From positions 1 through 42,357 of the forward strand of contig JAHIWF010000242.1 in assembly GCA_018815555.1 (NCBI GenBank): a DNA stretch of 42,357 bases. The letters are read 5' to 3'. This stretch comes from Spirochaetota bacterium. Lineage in GTDB: Bacteria; Spirochaetota; Spirochaetia; Treponematales; UBA12059. This document shows, one piece after another, positions 19,446 to 27,762 of this stretch. The notes under the pieces are model-generated. The model did no database searches. It was given only the letters and a program-made list of their open reading frames with translations, and was not told the origin of the DNA. How positions within the stretch are numbered: position 1 is the first letter of the stretch; the number at the start of each line of letters is the position of its first letter. Position numbers and translations under genes: made by a program.

Positions 19446-20283
19446 GATGGATGGGATACTTCAGCATTCGGTACTTCCAGTAGATCAGCCTGCCAATCCT
19501 TAGTGTTACTGGCGAAGGTCCTGTTCCTCGCCGTCCGCACTACTTTAAAGATCCAACCTGATGGAAACACACTCGGCAGGGACAAACAGAATCGATCTTA
19601 TGAAAATAAGCCGCAGCAGACTAACATTCCCGGTTAGGTTGTAAATAAAACATAGCTGTTCAGCACTGGCATCCAACTGCCGGCACTGATAGACTGATTC
19701 CTGAACTGTACATCAGCCCGGAGCTGGCCTGAACGGTGAACCGGGAAGCGACTTCGAGACCTGGGTCTTGGATATCATTTTCCGGATCAGCTGGCTCGCA
19801 CTGCTTAATTACAAAAGTAGATTGTACTGAGCTTTAAGCTGCGGATACATCGGAGCATACAGCAATTCTCTTGGCGAAGCGATTACCACCGAAATGAAGA
19901 TGAGAAGACCAGATACGATCGAGACCGGAAACACCTCGACACCCCGCATCTAACCTATGATTGTGTGAGTGAAAAAATCCTGCATACCCCGTATATATTC
20001 GTTTCCAGCACCAAGCTGAAATTAAGCAATGTTGTCTGTGACCAGATTGGACTCAACGACGCATACTTAATACAGCCTACGACTAATCGCCATATGCTCT
20101 TCGTTATTGGAACCCCACACCACGATTCATCTGACAAGACATACATCGACATATTAAAGTACAGGGGAAGGCCCGGTCCGGTCGACAACCAAAGCCTCCG
20201 GACCAGGTCAGCAGTATAGCCACATTAATTTTACCGATAGTTTCCACTACCACATTGTCTTCACATCCAGTATCATCAGTATC

Positions 20284-21279
20284 ATGATGGCAGAAAATAC
20301 CACTTTTACCGAAGAACTCATAGCTTTGCTCGCCCCGGCCTTTGGACTGGACCGAAACGGGATCAGCTTCCTGACCGAAGGAGAAAACCTGATATTTTTA
20401 TATCAGAACGACAGCGACAGGCGCATTCTGCGGGTAAGCGGCAACCACGATCGCCGGCGCGCCGATATCGAAGCAGAGATGGACTTCATGCTCTGGCTTA
20501 ACCACTGTGGTGATGTGGCGGTACGCGTGCTGCCGACCAGCGAAGGCAGCTGCCTGGCCGAGCTGCCGTTAGAGGGAAAAACCAGGTACGCCATCTGCTA
20601 CGAAATGCTGGAGCGGCCCTTCCCCGGCAAGCAGGCTTGGGACAGTAAAATGTTCACCCGGCTGGGAGAACGCTGTGGTCAACTCCATCAGGCCAGCCTT
20701 CAATACAAGCCCGGCACTACGCAGCGCTACCAATGGCATGAGAATCCTGACCTGCACTACATCATGTCGCTCGACGGCAAATACCGCCTGGTAGCCGAAC
20801 GGACCCAAACCCTGGTCGAAAGGCTGCGGGCGCTGCCGGCTGACCGCTCCAAATTCGGGCTTATTCATGCCGACCTGCACTGCGGCAATATGGGCTGGGA
20901 CCGGCAGGGACAAATCCGCTTCTACGACTTCGATGACTGCCACTATGGCTGGTTTATGCAGGATCTGGCGGTTGCCTTGTTTTTCTCCTACTGGGAGCCG
21001 GACATGCTAGGGGGCATCATGAACCATAGTTCTGGCGATACCAACCATGCCGCCGATTTTGCCGGATCCTTTCTGGCCGGCTACCGTCGCCATGCCAGTC
21101 CGGATTCGGTACAGCTGTCCGCCCTGGGAGACCTGCTCAAACTGCAGCGCTGCCTGTTGTGGGGCGTGCTGCATGCCGATGGCGAAAACCGCGGAGAGTG
21201 GGAACAAGTCTACCAAAAATGGCAGAAAGAAATTGAAGCAGACCTGCCCTTTGTAGAGCTGGATTTTTCCGGGTTTTAA
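20284..21279 (+). CDS. Aminoglycoside phosphotransferase/SrkA-like kinase family protein
   Basis: LIHADLHCGNMGWDRQGQIRFYDFDDCHYGWFMQDLAVALFF catalytic HxDxxxxN and DxD motifs. Confidence 0.9.
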   Translation: MMAENTTFTEELIALLAPAFGLDRNGISFLTEGENLIFLYQNDSDRRILRVSGNHDRRRADIEAEMDFMLWLNHCGDVAVRVLPTSEGSCLAELPLEGKTRYAICYEMLERPFPGKQAWDSKMFTRLGERCGQLHQASLQYKPGTTQRYQWHENPDLHYIMSLDGKYRLVAERTQTLVERLRALPADRSKFGLIHADLHCGNMGWDRQGQIRFYDFDDCHYGWFMQDLAVALFFSYWEPDMLGGIMNHSSGDTNHAADFAGSFLAGYRRHASPDSVQLSALGDLLKLQRCLLWGVLHADGENRGEWEQVYQKWQKEIEADLPFVELDFSGF

Positions 21280-21422
21280 TACTTCTGCATAGCACTGAAA
21301 TCAACTCGCACTCCGCCAGCCCCCGGCAGCGGCAATTGACAAACGCGGCCTATCGGAACTAATCTGCACTAACTCGATACTACTGTCGCCACCAAATCAT
21401 GTCATAGAACGGAACCCGTACA

Positions 21423-22460
21423 ATGCTTCCTGCAACCAAAATATCCGCATTGCTGACCAACGCCAAAAACATACAACCCTGGTCTTTCACCCGTTTCGGC
21501 CGGCGTCTCCGTGCCTTGACGCTGCGGGCAGCCATGGCTGCCGCCTGGCTGGGCCGCCATACAGTATGGGCATATCATTACTCCTACAACGCACTGCAAA
21601 CCCGCCTGATCTACGCAGCCAGCGCAAAAAAGCTCCGCACGGCTCTGTGTGCCGATTTCTGCCGTCCGGAGCGCAAGACCCTGCTCCCCGCCCTTGTGTC
21701 CAAAGCAGCAGCCGACCCGACAGTCTCATCGTCGGCCTCCAGAGCTGCTCCGGCCGCAAAGCGGTCCAGATTCTCCGGGCTGCTCACCGGCTTCAAACGC
21801 TGGTCACTCCGCGCCTTTCGGCTCATAGTCTATATGCATATCGTATTTGTGGCGACTACAACATTGCTCATCGTTGTTTACAAAAAGGTTGACCCGCCGT
21901 TTACCGTCCTGGCCCTGTCACGCAAATATTTCGACGGCTGGACCATTCAGCCACCGCAGCCGGCCACACTGGAAACCCTGCCCAAAACCCTGCGCTTCAT
22001 GCTCGTGGCGGTGGAAGATTCCAAATTCTGGACCCATCCCGGCTTCGACCTGGAAGCCTTCCGGCGGGCCGCAGCCGTAAACAAAGCCATTGGCCAGCCG
22101 CTGTATGGCGGTTCCACGCTGACCATGCAGCTGGCGCGCACGCTTTTTCTGGTACCGGCCAAGAGCTACCTGCGCAAATACCTGGAGCTTATCATAGCCC
22201 TGGAACTGGAGCTGATCCTGCCCAAAGAACGTATACTGGAGCTGTACTTTTCCTGGGCGGAATGGGGCAAAGGGGTATTCGGTGTAGAAGCCGCTGCCCT
22301 TTGGCACTATAAAAAGCCGGTAAAAAACCTGAGCGTCGGCCAGATGGCTCGACTGATTGCCATACTTTCCTCCCCCATACGCTATGGCCCCCACGAGGTG
22401 GGAAAGCGTGCCATCCTGAAAAGCCGCTATGATTTCCTGATAAAAAAATATGGCGGCTAG
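21423..22460 (+). CDS. Monofunctional peptidoglycan glycosyltransferase (GT51, MtgA-like) with long N-terminal extension
   Basis: AVEDSKFWTHPGFDLEAFRRA, GGSTLTMQLARTLFLVP, RKYLELIIALELELILPKERILELYFSWAEWGKGVFGVEAAA: GT51 motifs 1-4. Confidence 0.92.
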   Translation: MLPATKISALLTNAKNIQPWSFTRFGRRLRALTLRAAMAAAWLGRHTVWAYHYSYNALQTRLIYAASAKKLRTALCADFCRPERKTLLPALVSKAAADPTVSSSASRAAPAAKRSRFSGLLTGFKRWSLRAFRLIVYMHIVFVATTTLLIVVYKKVDPPFTVLALSRKYFDGWTIQPPQPATLETLPKTLRFMLVAVEDSKFWTHPGFDLEAFRRAAAVNKAIGQPLYGGSTLTMQLARTLFLVPAKSYLRKYLELIIALELELILPKERILELYFSWAEWGKGVFGVEAAALWHYKKPVKNLSVGQMARLIAILSSPIRYGPHEVGKRAILKSRYDFLIKKYGG

Positions 22461-22508
22461 TGGCATCGCACAGCCCGGCCGGCAGTCTGGCTACACAGCC
22501 TGGGGCCC

Positions 22509-23678
22509 TCAGGAAACACTGGACGCGGTTGACCGGCCCGAGGTCGCGGCCCGATCAGGTTTATATAACAAACCGGCTATCAGCGCTGTCAGCGGCGCAA
22601 CCGTAACCAGCCCGAAGCTGCCAACCAGTGTGGTCAATATGTCCGCAGAAATATAGGACAGGTTAAGCATGTTTGCCAGTGGAATATTCTGCGCCATGAA
22701 CACCATCAAGAGCGAAATATAACTGCTGGAGTAGGCGAACAGCAGGGTGGTGGTCATGGTGCCAACCACCGAGCGTCCGACTGCCATGCCGGATTTTACC
22801 AGCTCGGCCCGGCTGATGTCCGGATGCTTCTCGTGTATCTCATGCACGGCAGCAGCTATGTCCATCGACAGGTCCATCACCGCCCCGGACGCGGCGATAA
22901 AGATGCTTGCATACAACAGGGCGGTCAGGTCCAGATGGCCGAAGCCGGAATGCAAAAGGCTTTCCGAAAATGGTTTTATAGCTCCATGCAGCCGGAAAGC
23001 CTGCCCAAACAGCTGGGCCAGAATCGCCGTAACCACCACGCCGCTGATGGATCCGAGAAAAGCGGTCCAGCCTTTGCGGGTAAAACCGGCGACCAGAAAG
23101 CATACAATGGCGGTAAGGAAGGCAACCAAAGCAACGGCAAACAATACCGGATCCAGGCCCCGCAGTATGCCCGGCACAAACAGCTTCCAGATTACCAGTA
23201 TAGATACCACGAACGACAGTATGGCTTTCAGCCCGGTACGTCCGGCATACAATATCAGAAACAGCACAAACAAACCCAGCAGCAGCGCCTGTACATCCAG
23301 ACGGTAGGGTCCAACCAGGCTGACATATGCTACCTCGCCACTGTCAGGATGCAGACTCAGTACGGCCAGAGCGCTGTCACCGGGCCGGTACAGGGTATCC
23401 AGCTCCAGTTTTCCCATTAATAAATTATCACTCTCCCATACTGCTTTGCTAAATCGCCGATTCCGGCTCTCCACCACCAACGACTGATGGCCGTGACTGG
23501 TCACTCCAACTTGTTTCACCTGGCTGTTGTCAACCGACACCACCCGCACTTTGATGCGGACGGAATTAGCATACAGTTCATTCTCATAGCCGGTCGGAAT
23601 CAACAATAAACCGATACTGAACAAGACAAGCACGGCAAGCAGAATAATGTTGGAAGTCGACGGTCGTACTGCAGGCAT
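22509..23678 (-). CDS. YibE/F family membrane protein
   Basis: SSYISLLMVFMAQNIPLANMLNLSYISADILTTLVGSFGLVTVAPLTALIAGLLY and the preceding AASGAVMDLSMDIAAAVHEIHEKHP are typical YibE/F; start refined to MPAVRPSTSN behind GGAG. Confidence 0.9.
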   Translation of the reverse strand: MPAVRPSTSNIILLAVLVLFSIGLLLIPTGYENELYANSVRIKVRVVSVDNSQVKQVGVTSHGHQSLVVESRNRRFSKAVWESDNLLMGKLELDTLYRPGDSALAVLSLHPDSGEVAYVSLVGPYRLDVQALLLGLFVLFLILYAGRTGLKAILSFVVSILVIWKLFVPGILRGLDPVLFAVALVAFLTAIVCFLVAGFTRKGWTAFLGSISGVVVTAILAQLFGQAFRLHGAIKPFSESLLHSGFGHLDLTALLYASIFIAASGAVMDLSMDIAAAVHEIHEKHPDISRAELVKSGMAVGRSVVGTMTTTLLFAYSSSYISLLMVFMAQNIPLANMLNLSYISADILTTLVGSFGLVTVAPLTALIAGLLYKPDRAATSGRSTASSVS

Positions 23679-23723
23679 ACACAACTCCAATGGTGGATAT
23701 AGATTCAGGTCAAACATACAGAA

Positions 23724-23760
23724 GGCAGCCGACCGGTCTGCTGCAGACCGGCGGGCTGCC
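23724..23760. other. Strong hairpin in the phosphatase-yibE/F intergenic region
   Basis: GGCAGCC-GA-CCGGTCTG-CTG-CAGACCGG-CG-GGCTGCC: 7+8 bp arms with a small internal mismatch. Confidence 0.6.
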
Positions 23761-23777
23761 CTTATAGCATATTCAGG

Positions 23778-23807
23778 ACGGCCTTCCTTCAGCAGACGGA
23801 AGGCCGT
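23778..23807. terminator. Second hairpin just 5' of the phosphatase stop on the + strand (3' of the gene on the - strand)
   Basis: ACGGCCTTCC/GGAAGGCCGT perfect 10-bp arms with a 10-nt loop; no strong U-run, so Rho-independent termination is uncertain. Confidence 0.4.
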
Positions 23808-23817
23808 AAAGTTCATG

Positions 23818-25314
23818 TCAGCGGCGGCTGACCAGAGTTTCCAGACGCATGACAGCCGTCAATTTGCGGAAGATGTCAGTATTGTCATAGTATCCGCCGA
23901 ACAGATCCGCACCTTTACCGAGGGCAAAGGTGGCAACCGGCACACCGGTATGCGAATAGGAAGTCCAGCCGATACCGGCATACTGGTTCATGATATGGAT
24001 AACCTTTACGGTAAAGGGTTCATAACCGCCGTACATCAGATAGGTATTTTCCTGTACGGCCCGTTCCACCTCGTTGCCCATACTGCGCTGGAAAGCCCGT
24101 TCCAGCTGTTCTTTCTCATGGTCAGCCAGATCGGCAAACTTGATACCAAACCAGGCTTCTACCTGTGGCATAAGGTCAGCCAGCCGGGCGGCAGCGGCGC
24201 TGGTGGCGGTCTTGTAGGGCTTCAGCACCTGCTGGTCAAAGGCCACAAAAGAACCTTTCTGCAAGCCGATGCGGTCAAAGAAGGTTGAGTACTTGGTACC
24301 GGCAAAGCCGAGGGTCATGCCGCCGGTCTCATGGTCACCGGTAACGATGATCAGAGTATCTTCGGGATGCTGTTCGTAGAAGGCCACGGCCTTGGCAATG
24401 GCGCGGTCAAAGGCCAGGGTATCATTGATGGAAGCGGCGGCATCGTTGGCATGGCAGGCCCAGTCTATCTTGCCTGATTCTACGGCCATAAAGAAGCCGT
24501 CTTCGTTGTCCAACAACTCGATGCCTTTGGCTACATAATCAGCCAGCGACAGGTCGCCGCTCTGGCGGTCCATGTCATACGGCATGGCTGCAGAATCCTG
24601 CAGGGTTGCGTTAACTGCCAGCACTTTTCCGGCAGCCGGGGTAAGAGCTCTGAACGCGGCCGGATCATTAACATAGGTATAGCCGGCGGCCTTGGCCAGA
24701 CCGATCACGTCCGGCTGATCCTTGTTCTTGCCGGTGGGCTGGGCAAAACCGCCACCGCCGAAATAGTCAAAACCGCTCTGGGTAAGCTGTACGGCAATAT
24801 CGTACATATTGCTGCGTGACGGAACCTTGGCGTAGAAAGAGGCCGGGGTGGCATGGTCAAGTGAAACATTGGAGATAACGCCAACCTTGTACCCGGCTTG
24901 TTTAGCCAGCTCGGCAATGGTGGTAAAGGCAACAGTCTTGCCGGTGTCCATATTGATAACCCCGCTCAGGGTCTTATTACCGCTGGCGATGGCAGTTCCT
25001 GAAGAAGCGGAATCGGTGATGAACGAACTGGCATCATAGGTGGTGGTCAGTCCGGACACCGGAAAGCGGGTAAAGCCAAGCTGCTGGATGCGGATATCCT
25101 TGTTCGCCAAAGCGTTGGCATAAATTTCGGCAGAATTAATCTGGGTCATGGACATGCCGTCGCCGATAAACACGAACACATACTTGGCGGCAGTCTGCTC
25201 CATCGGCTGTGCCTGTGCGGGGGCCTCTTTCTGGCCATTGGCAAAAACCAGGGTGGGCAGAAGCAGAAGAGCCAGCAGCAGCGCGGCCAGCACTTTTCCT
25301 TTGTTGCGATTCAT
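23818..25314 (-). CDS. Alkaline phosphatase
   Basis: YVFVFIGDGMSMTQINSAEIY; DSASSGTAIASGNKT nucleophile region; TGDHETGGMTLG; HTGVPVATFALGKGADLFGG. Start refined to MNRNKGKVLAALLL behind GGAGGAG. Confidence 0.95.
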   Translation of the reverse strand: MNRNKGKVLAALLLALLLLPTLVFANGQKEAPAQAQPMEQTAAKYVFVFIGDGMSMTQINSAEIYANALANKDIRIQQLGFTRFPVSGLTTTYDASSFITDSASSGTAIASGNKTLSGVINMDTGKTVAFTTIAELAKQAGYKVGVISNVSLDHATPASFYAKVPSRSNMYDIAVQLTQSGFDYFGGGGFAQPTGKNKDQPDVIGLAKAAGYTYVNDPAAFRALTPAAGKVLAVNATLQDSAAMPYDMDRQSGDLSLADYVAKGIELLDNEDGFFMAVESGKIDWACHANDAAASINDTLAFDRAIAKAVAFYEQHPEDTLIIVTGDHETGGMTLGFAGTKYSTFFDRIGLQKGSFVAFDQQVLKPYKTATSAAAARLADLMPQVEAWFGIKFADLADHEKEQLERAFQRSMGNEVERAVQENTYLMYGGYEPFTVKVIHIMNQYAGIGWTSYSHTGVPVATFALGKGADLFGGYYDNTDIFRKLTAVMRLETLVSRR

Positions 25315-25488
25315 AAACGTCTCCTCCAGAGTTATTTTGTCCCGTCGGCAGTGCACCGCAGGACTCCACCACAGGTGGTGTATGGCCAGCATTGTGAAGC
25401 AGCTGTGTAATAAAAAGATGAAACAATCGTTAATAAATGATGGAAATTGTGTTACATTCTAGGACAACATTACTTCCAGGAGTGCGTC

Positions 25489-26355
25489 ATGGCCGACTTT
25501 AATATAGAAGAACATATATTGACCCTGCCCCAACTGCAGAATCGCAAACATACGGTGCGGGTACTTTTGCCGCCGGGTTACCACGATGAACCTGCGCGGC
25601 GCTATCCAGTACTGTACATGCACGACGGGCATAACCTTTTCTTCGCGGATACGGCTACCTACGGCACCCACTGGCAAATCGGCGAAACCATGAACGCCAT
25701 GGCGGCCGCCGGCGATCCCCGGCGTATTATCATCGTCGGGGTGGACTGCAACCACGGCCGCGACGGCATAGCCCGGCTGGACGAGTACTCCCCCTGGATA
25801 AACACCGGCATCGGCGAACTGCTCAGCCGTGCCGACGGCGTTACGGCCGCTGGTGGCGAGGGGGCGGCCTACACCGACTTTATTACTGATACCCTCATTT
25901 CCTGGACCGACCGGCATTATCGGACTATCGCAGCCGCCGGGTCACGCGCTATAGCCGGATCCTCCATGGGCGGCCTGATTTCGCTGTATGCCCTGTACCA
26001 AAAACCGGACTGCTTCCGCCTGGCCGGAGCCTTCTCCTCGGCCTTCTGGTTTGCCAAGGAGCAGGTGCTGGAACATCTGGCCGCCCATTACCGTCCGGGC
26101 AAGGCTGTGTATCTGGATATCGGCACAGCCGAAACCTCGGACCCTAGCAAGCCGGATTTTGCCCGTCGCTATCTACAGGACACTTTGGATGTCCGCGATT
26201 ATCTGGTCAGCTGCGGTCAGGAGCTCAGCGAACTGCCCTGTGTTATAGAGGAAGCTGCCGTACACAACGAGGCGGCCTGGGCCCGGCGCTTCCCTGGCTT
26301 CATCGACTGGGCGCTGCAGCGGCTGGAGGGAGCTCTGCCGGGAGAGCAAAAATGA
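25489..26355 (+). CDS. Alpha/beta-hydrolase fold esterase (esterase D/enterochelin esterase-like)
   Basis: RRYPVLYMHDGHNLF; AIAGSSMGGLISLYALYQKPDCF nucleophile elbow; VIEEAAVHNEAAWARRFPGFIDW catalytic His; start MADFNIEEH behind CAGGAG. Confidence 0.92.
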   Translation: MADFNIEEHILTLPQLQNRKHTVRVLLPPGYHDEPARRYPVLYMHDGHNLFFADTATYGTHWQIGETMNAMAAAGDPRRIIIVGVDCNHGRDGIARLDEYSPWINTGIGELLSRADGVTAAGGEGAAYTDFITDTLISWTDRHYRTIAAAGSRAIAGSSMGGLISLYALYQKPDCFRLAGAFSSAFWFAKEQVLEHLAAHYRPGKAVYLDIGTAETSDPSKPDFARRYLQDTLDVRDYLVSCGQELSELPCVIEEAAVHNEAAWARRFPGFIDWALQRLEGALPGEQK

Positions 26356-26975
26356 CCGAGAGCCAGCGGGTAGCCCAGACCATCCAGGAAGCTAAATATA
26401 ACCGGCGCCAGGCACTGCGCACGACACGGGCTGGAAGCAAAAGCCTGAATCTCGACAAAGCCGCCGGCATTGCACTGCGCCGGCAGCGCCTGCTGCCCAA
26501 AGTTCTGCTGGCAGCAGCCGGCCTGTTTGTGCTGCTGCTGCTGTTTCCGCCCTTTATCGTGCCCGCGGATGGCCCGGTAACTTCGGCTTTTTTCTTCCGC
26601 TTCGCACCGGACAAGACAGTACCACAGGCCGAATTCCACGACGCCATCGATATCGGCATACCGGCAGGTACACGCGTTAAACCCACCACCATCGGCCGGG
26701 TTGTCGAAGCCGGCTATAACAACAGCGCCGGCTACTATGCTCGTATCAAACATCCCGGCGGCTTCAGTAGCTATTATGCTCACTTGTCCAAACTGCAGGT
26801 GAGCACCGGCGATCTAATACTGCTGCCTTTTTTCAGTTCAGTTGGTCTGTCCGGAAATACCGGCCGTTCCACCGGGCCTCATCTGCATTTCAGCATCTAT
26901 GCCGGCAACATTCCGCTGCCGCCGCAGAGTCTGCTGCTGTTCCACCGGCTGCGCCTGCATATACTGCGCTTTTGA
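26352..26975 (+). CDS. M23-family peptidoglycan metallopeptidase
   Basis: EFHDAIDIGIPAGTRVKPTTIGRVVEAGYN...YYAHLSKL...GNTGRSTGPHLHFSIY; ATGA overlap with the esterase. Confidence 0.92.
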   Translation: MTESQRVAQTIQEAKYNRRQALRTTRAGSKSLNLDKAAGIALRRQRLLPKVLLAAAGLFVLLLLFPPFIVPADGPVTSAFFFRFAPDKTVPQAEFHDAIDIGIPAGTRVKPTTIGRVVEAGYNNSAGYYARIKHPGGFSSYYAHLSKLQVSTGDLILLPFFSSVGLSGNTGRSTGPHLHFSIYAGNIPLPPQSLLLFHRLRLHILRF

Positions 26976-26997
26976 ATTTCGGTCTGCCCGGAACTGA

Positions 26998-27762
26998 CTA
27001 CCGCAATCTATTCAGCTCCTGCATGGCCCGGCTGGCTGCCAGCGGCAGATAAATATCGGTAATACTGTCGGTAAAGGCACTCGGTTCTGGGTTTATCTCG
27101 ATTATTTTACCACCGCGGGCATGCACACGTTCAGGAAGCGAGGCCGCCGGATATACCTGCCCGGTAGAGCCGATAATCAGACACAAGTCGGCCTGCGCGG
27201 CGGCCTCCATCGACAAGCGCCAGGCGGCCGGCGGGATGCCCTCGCCAAAGAAAACAAAATCCGGCTTTAAGACCGCTCCGCAAGTACAGTAGGGCGGCAG
27301 TTCGCGCAAAACATCAGCAGTGGCATTGCAGCGGCAGCCGCAAGCGGGGCACAGCAGCTCGGTGCTTGCACCATGGAATTCTGCCAGCTTGCGGCTACCG
27401 GCTTTACGATGCAGCCCGTCGATGTTCTGGGTTACTACACAGGAAAGCCAGCCTTTCTGTTCCCACTCGGCCAACACTCTATGCGCCGTGTTCGGCTGCG
27501 GCTCGGTATCCAATGAATAAAATATCGCCCGTATAGTCGGCCAGGCCAGCTCCGGATGACGGCGAAAAAAAGCTATTTCCAGATGCCGTTCGTCATACTG
27601 GCCCCACAAGCCTCCGGCTCCGCGAAAAGCCGGAATGCCCGATTCTACCGAAATTCCTGCACCGGTAAAGGCCATTACATAGCAGGAGTTGCGCAATAAA
27701 GCCGCCGCTTCGGATAAAAGCGCGGCAGTTCCGGCCGGTGATCCGGCCTGTGCGGATGTCAT
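26998..27762 (-). CDS. NAD-dependent protein deacylase, sirtuin family
   Basis: AFTGAGISVESGIPAFRG, TQNIDGLHRKAGS, EFHGAS catalytic His, CPACGCRC/CTCGAVLKPDFVFFGE Zn region, GSTGQVYPAA. Start refined to MTSAQAG, overlapping the upstream stop as ATGA. Confidence 0.95.
   Translation of the reverse strand: MTSAQAGSPAGTAALLSEAAALLRNSCYVMAFTGAGISVESGIPAFRGAGGLWGQYDERHLEIAFFRRHPELAWPTIRAIFYSLDTEPQPNTAHRVLAEWEQKGWLSCVVTQNIDGLHRKAGSRKLAEFHGASTELLCPACGCRCNATADVLRELPPYCTCGAVLKPDFVFFGEGIPPAAWRLSMEAAAQADLCLIIGSTGQVYPAASLPERVHARGGKIIEINPEPSAFTDSITDIYLPLAASRAMQELNRLR

Noticed and set aside
19955-20219. Small ORFs 19965-20219 (+) and 19955-20188 (-)
   Set aside because: They overlap on opposite strands and neither has a clear RBS, family signature or convincing composition; treated as part of an unexplained intergenic region.
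22747-23420. Plus-strand ORFs 22747-23307 and 22824-23420 opposite YibE/F
   Set aside because: Low-complexity antisense translations of a clear YibE/F gene; no independent motif.
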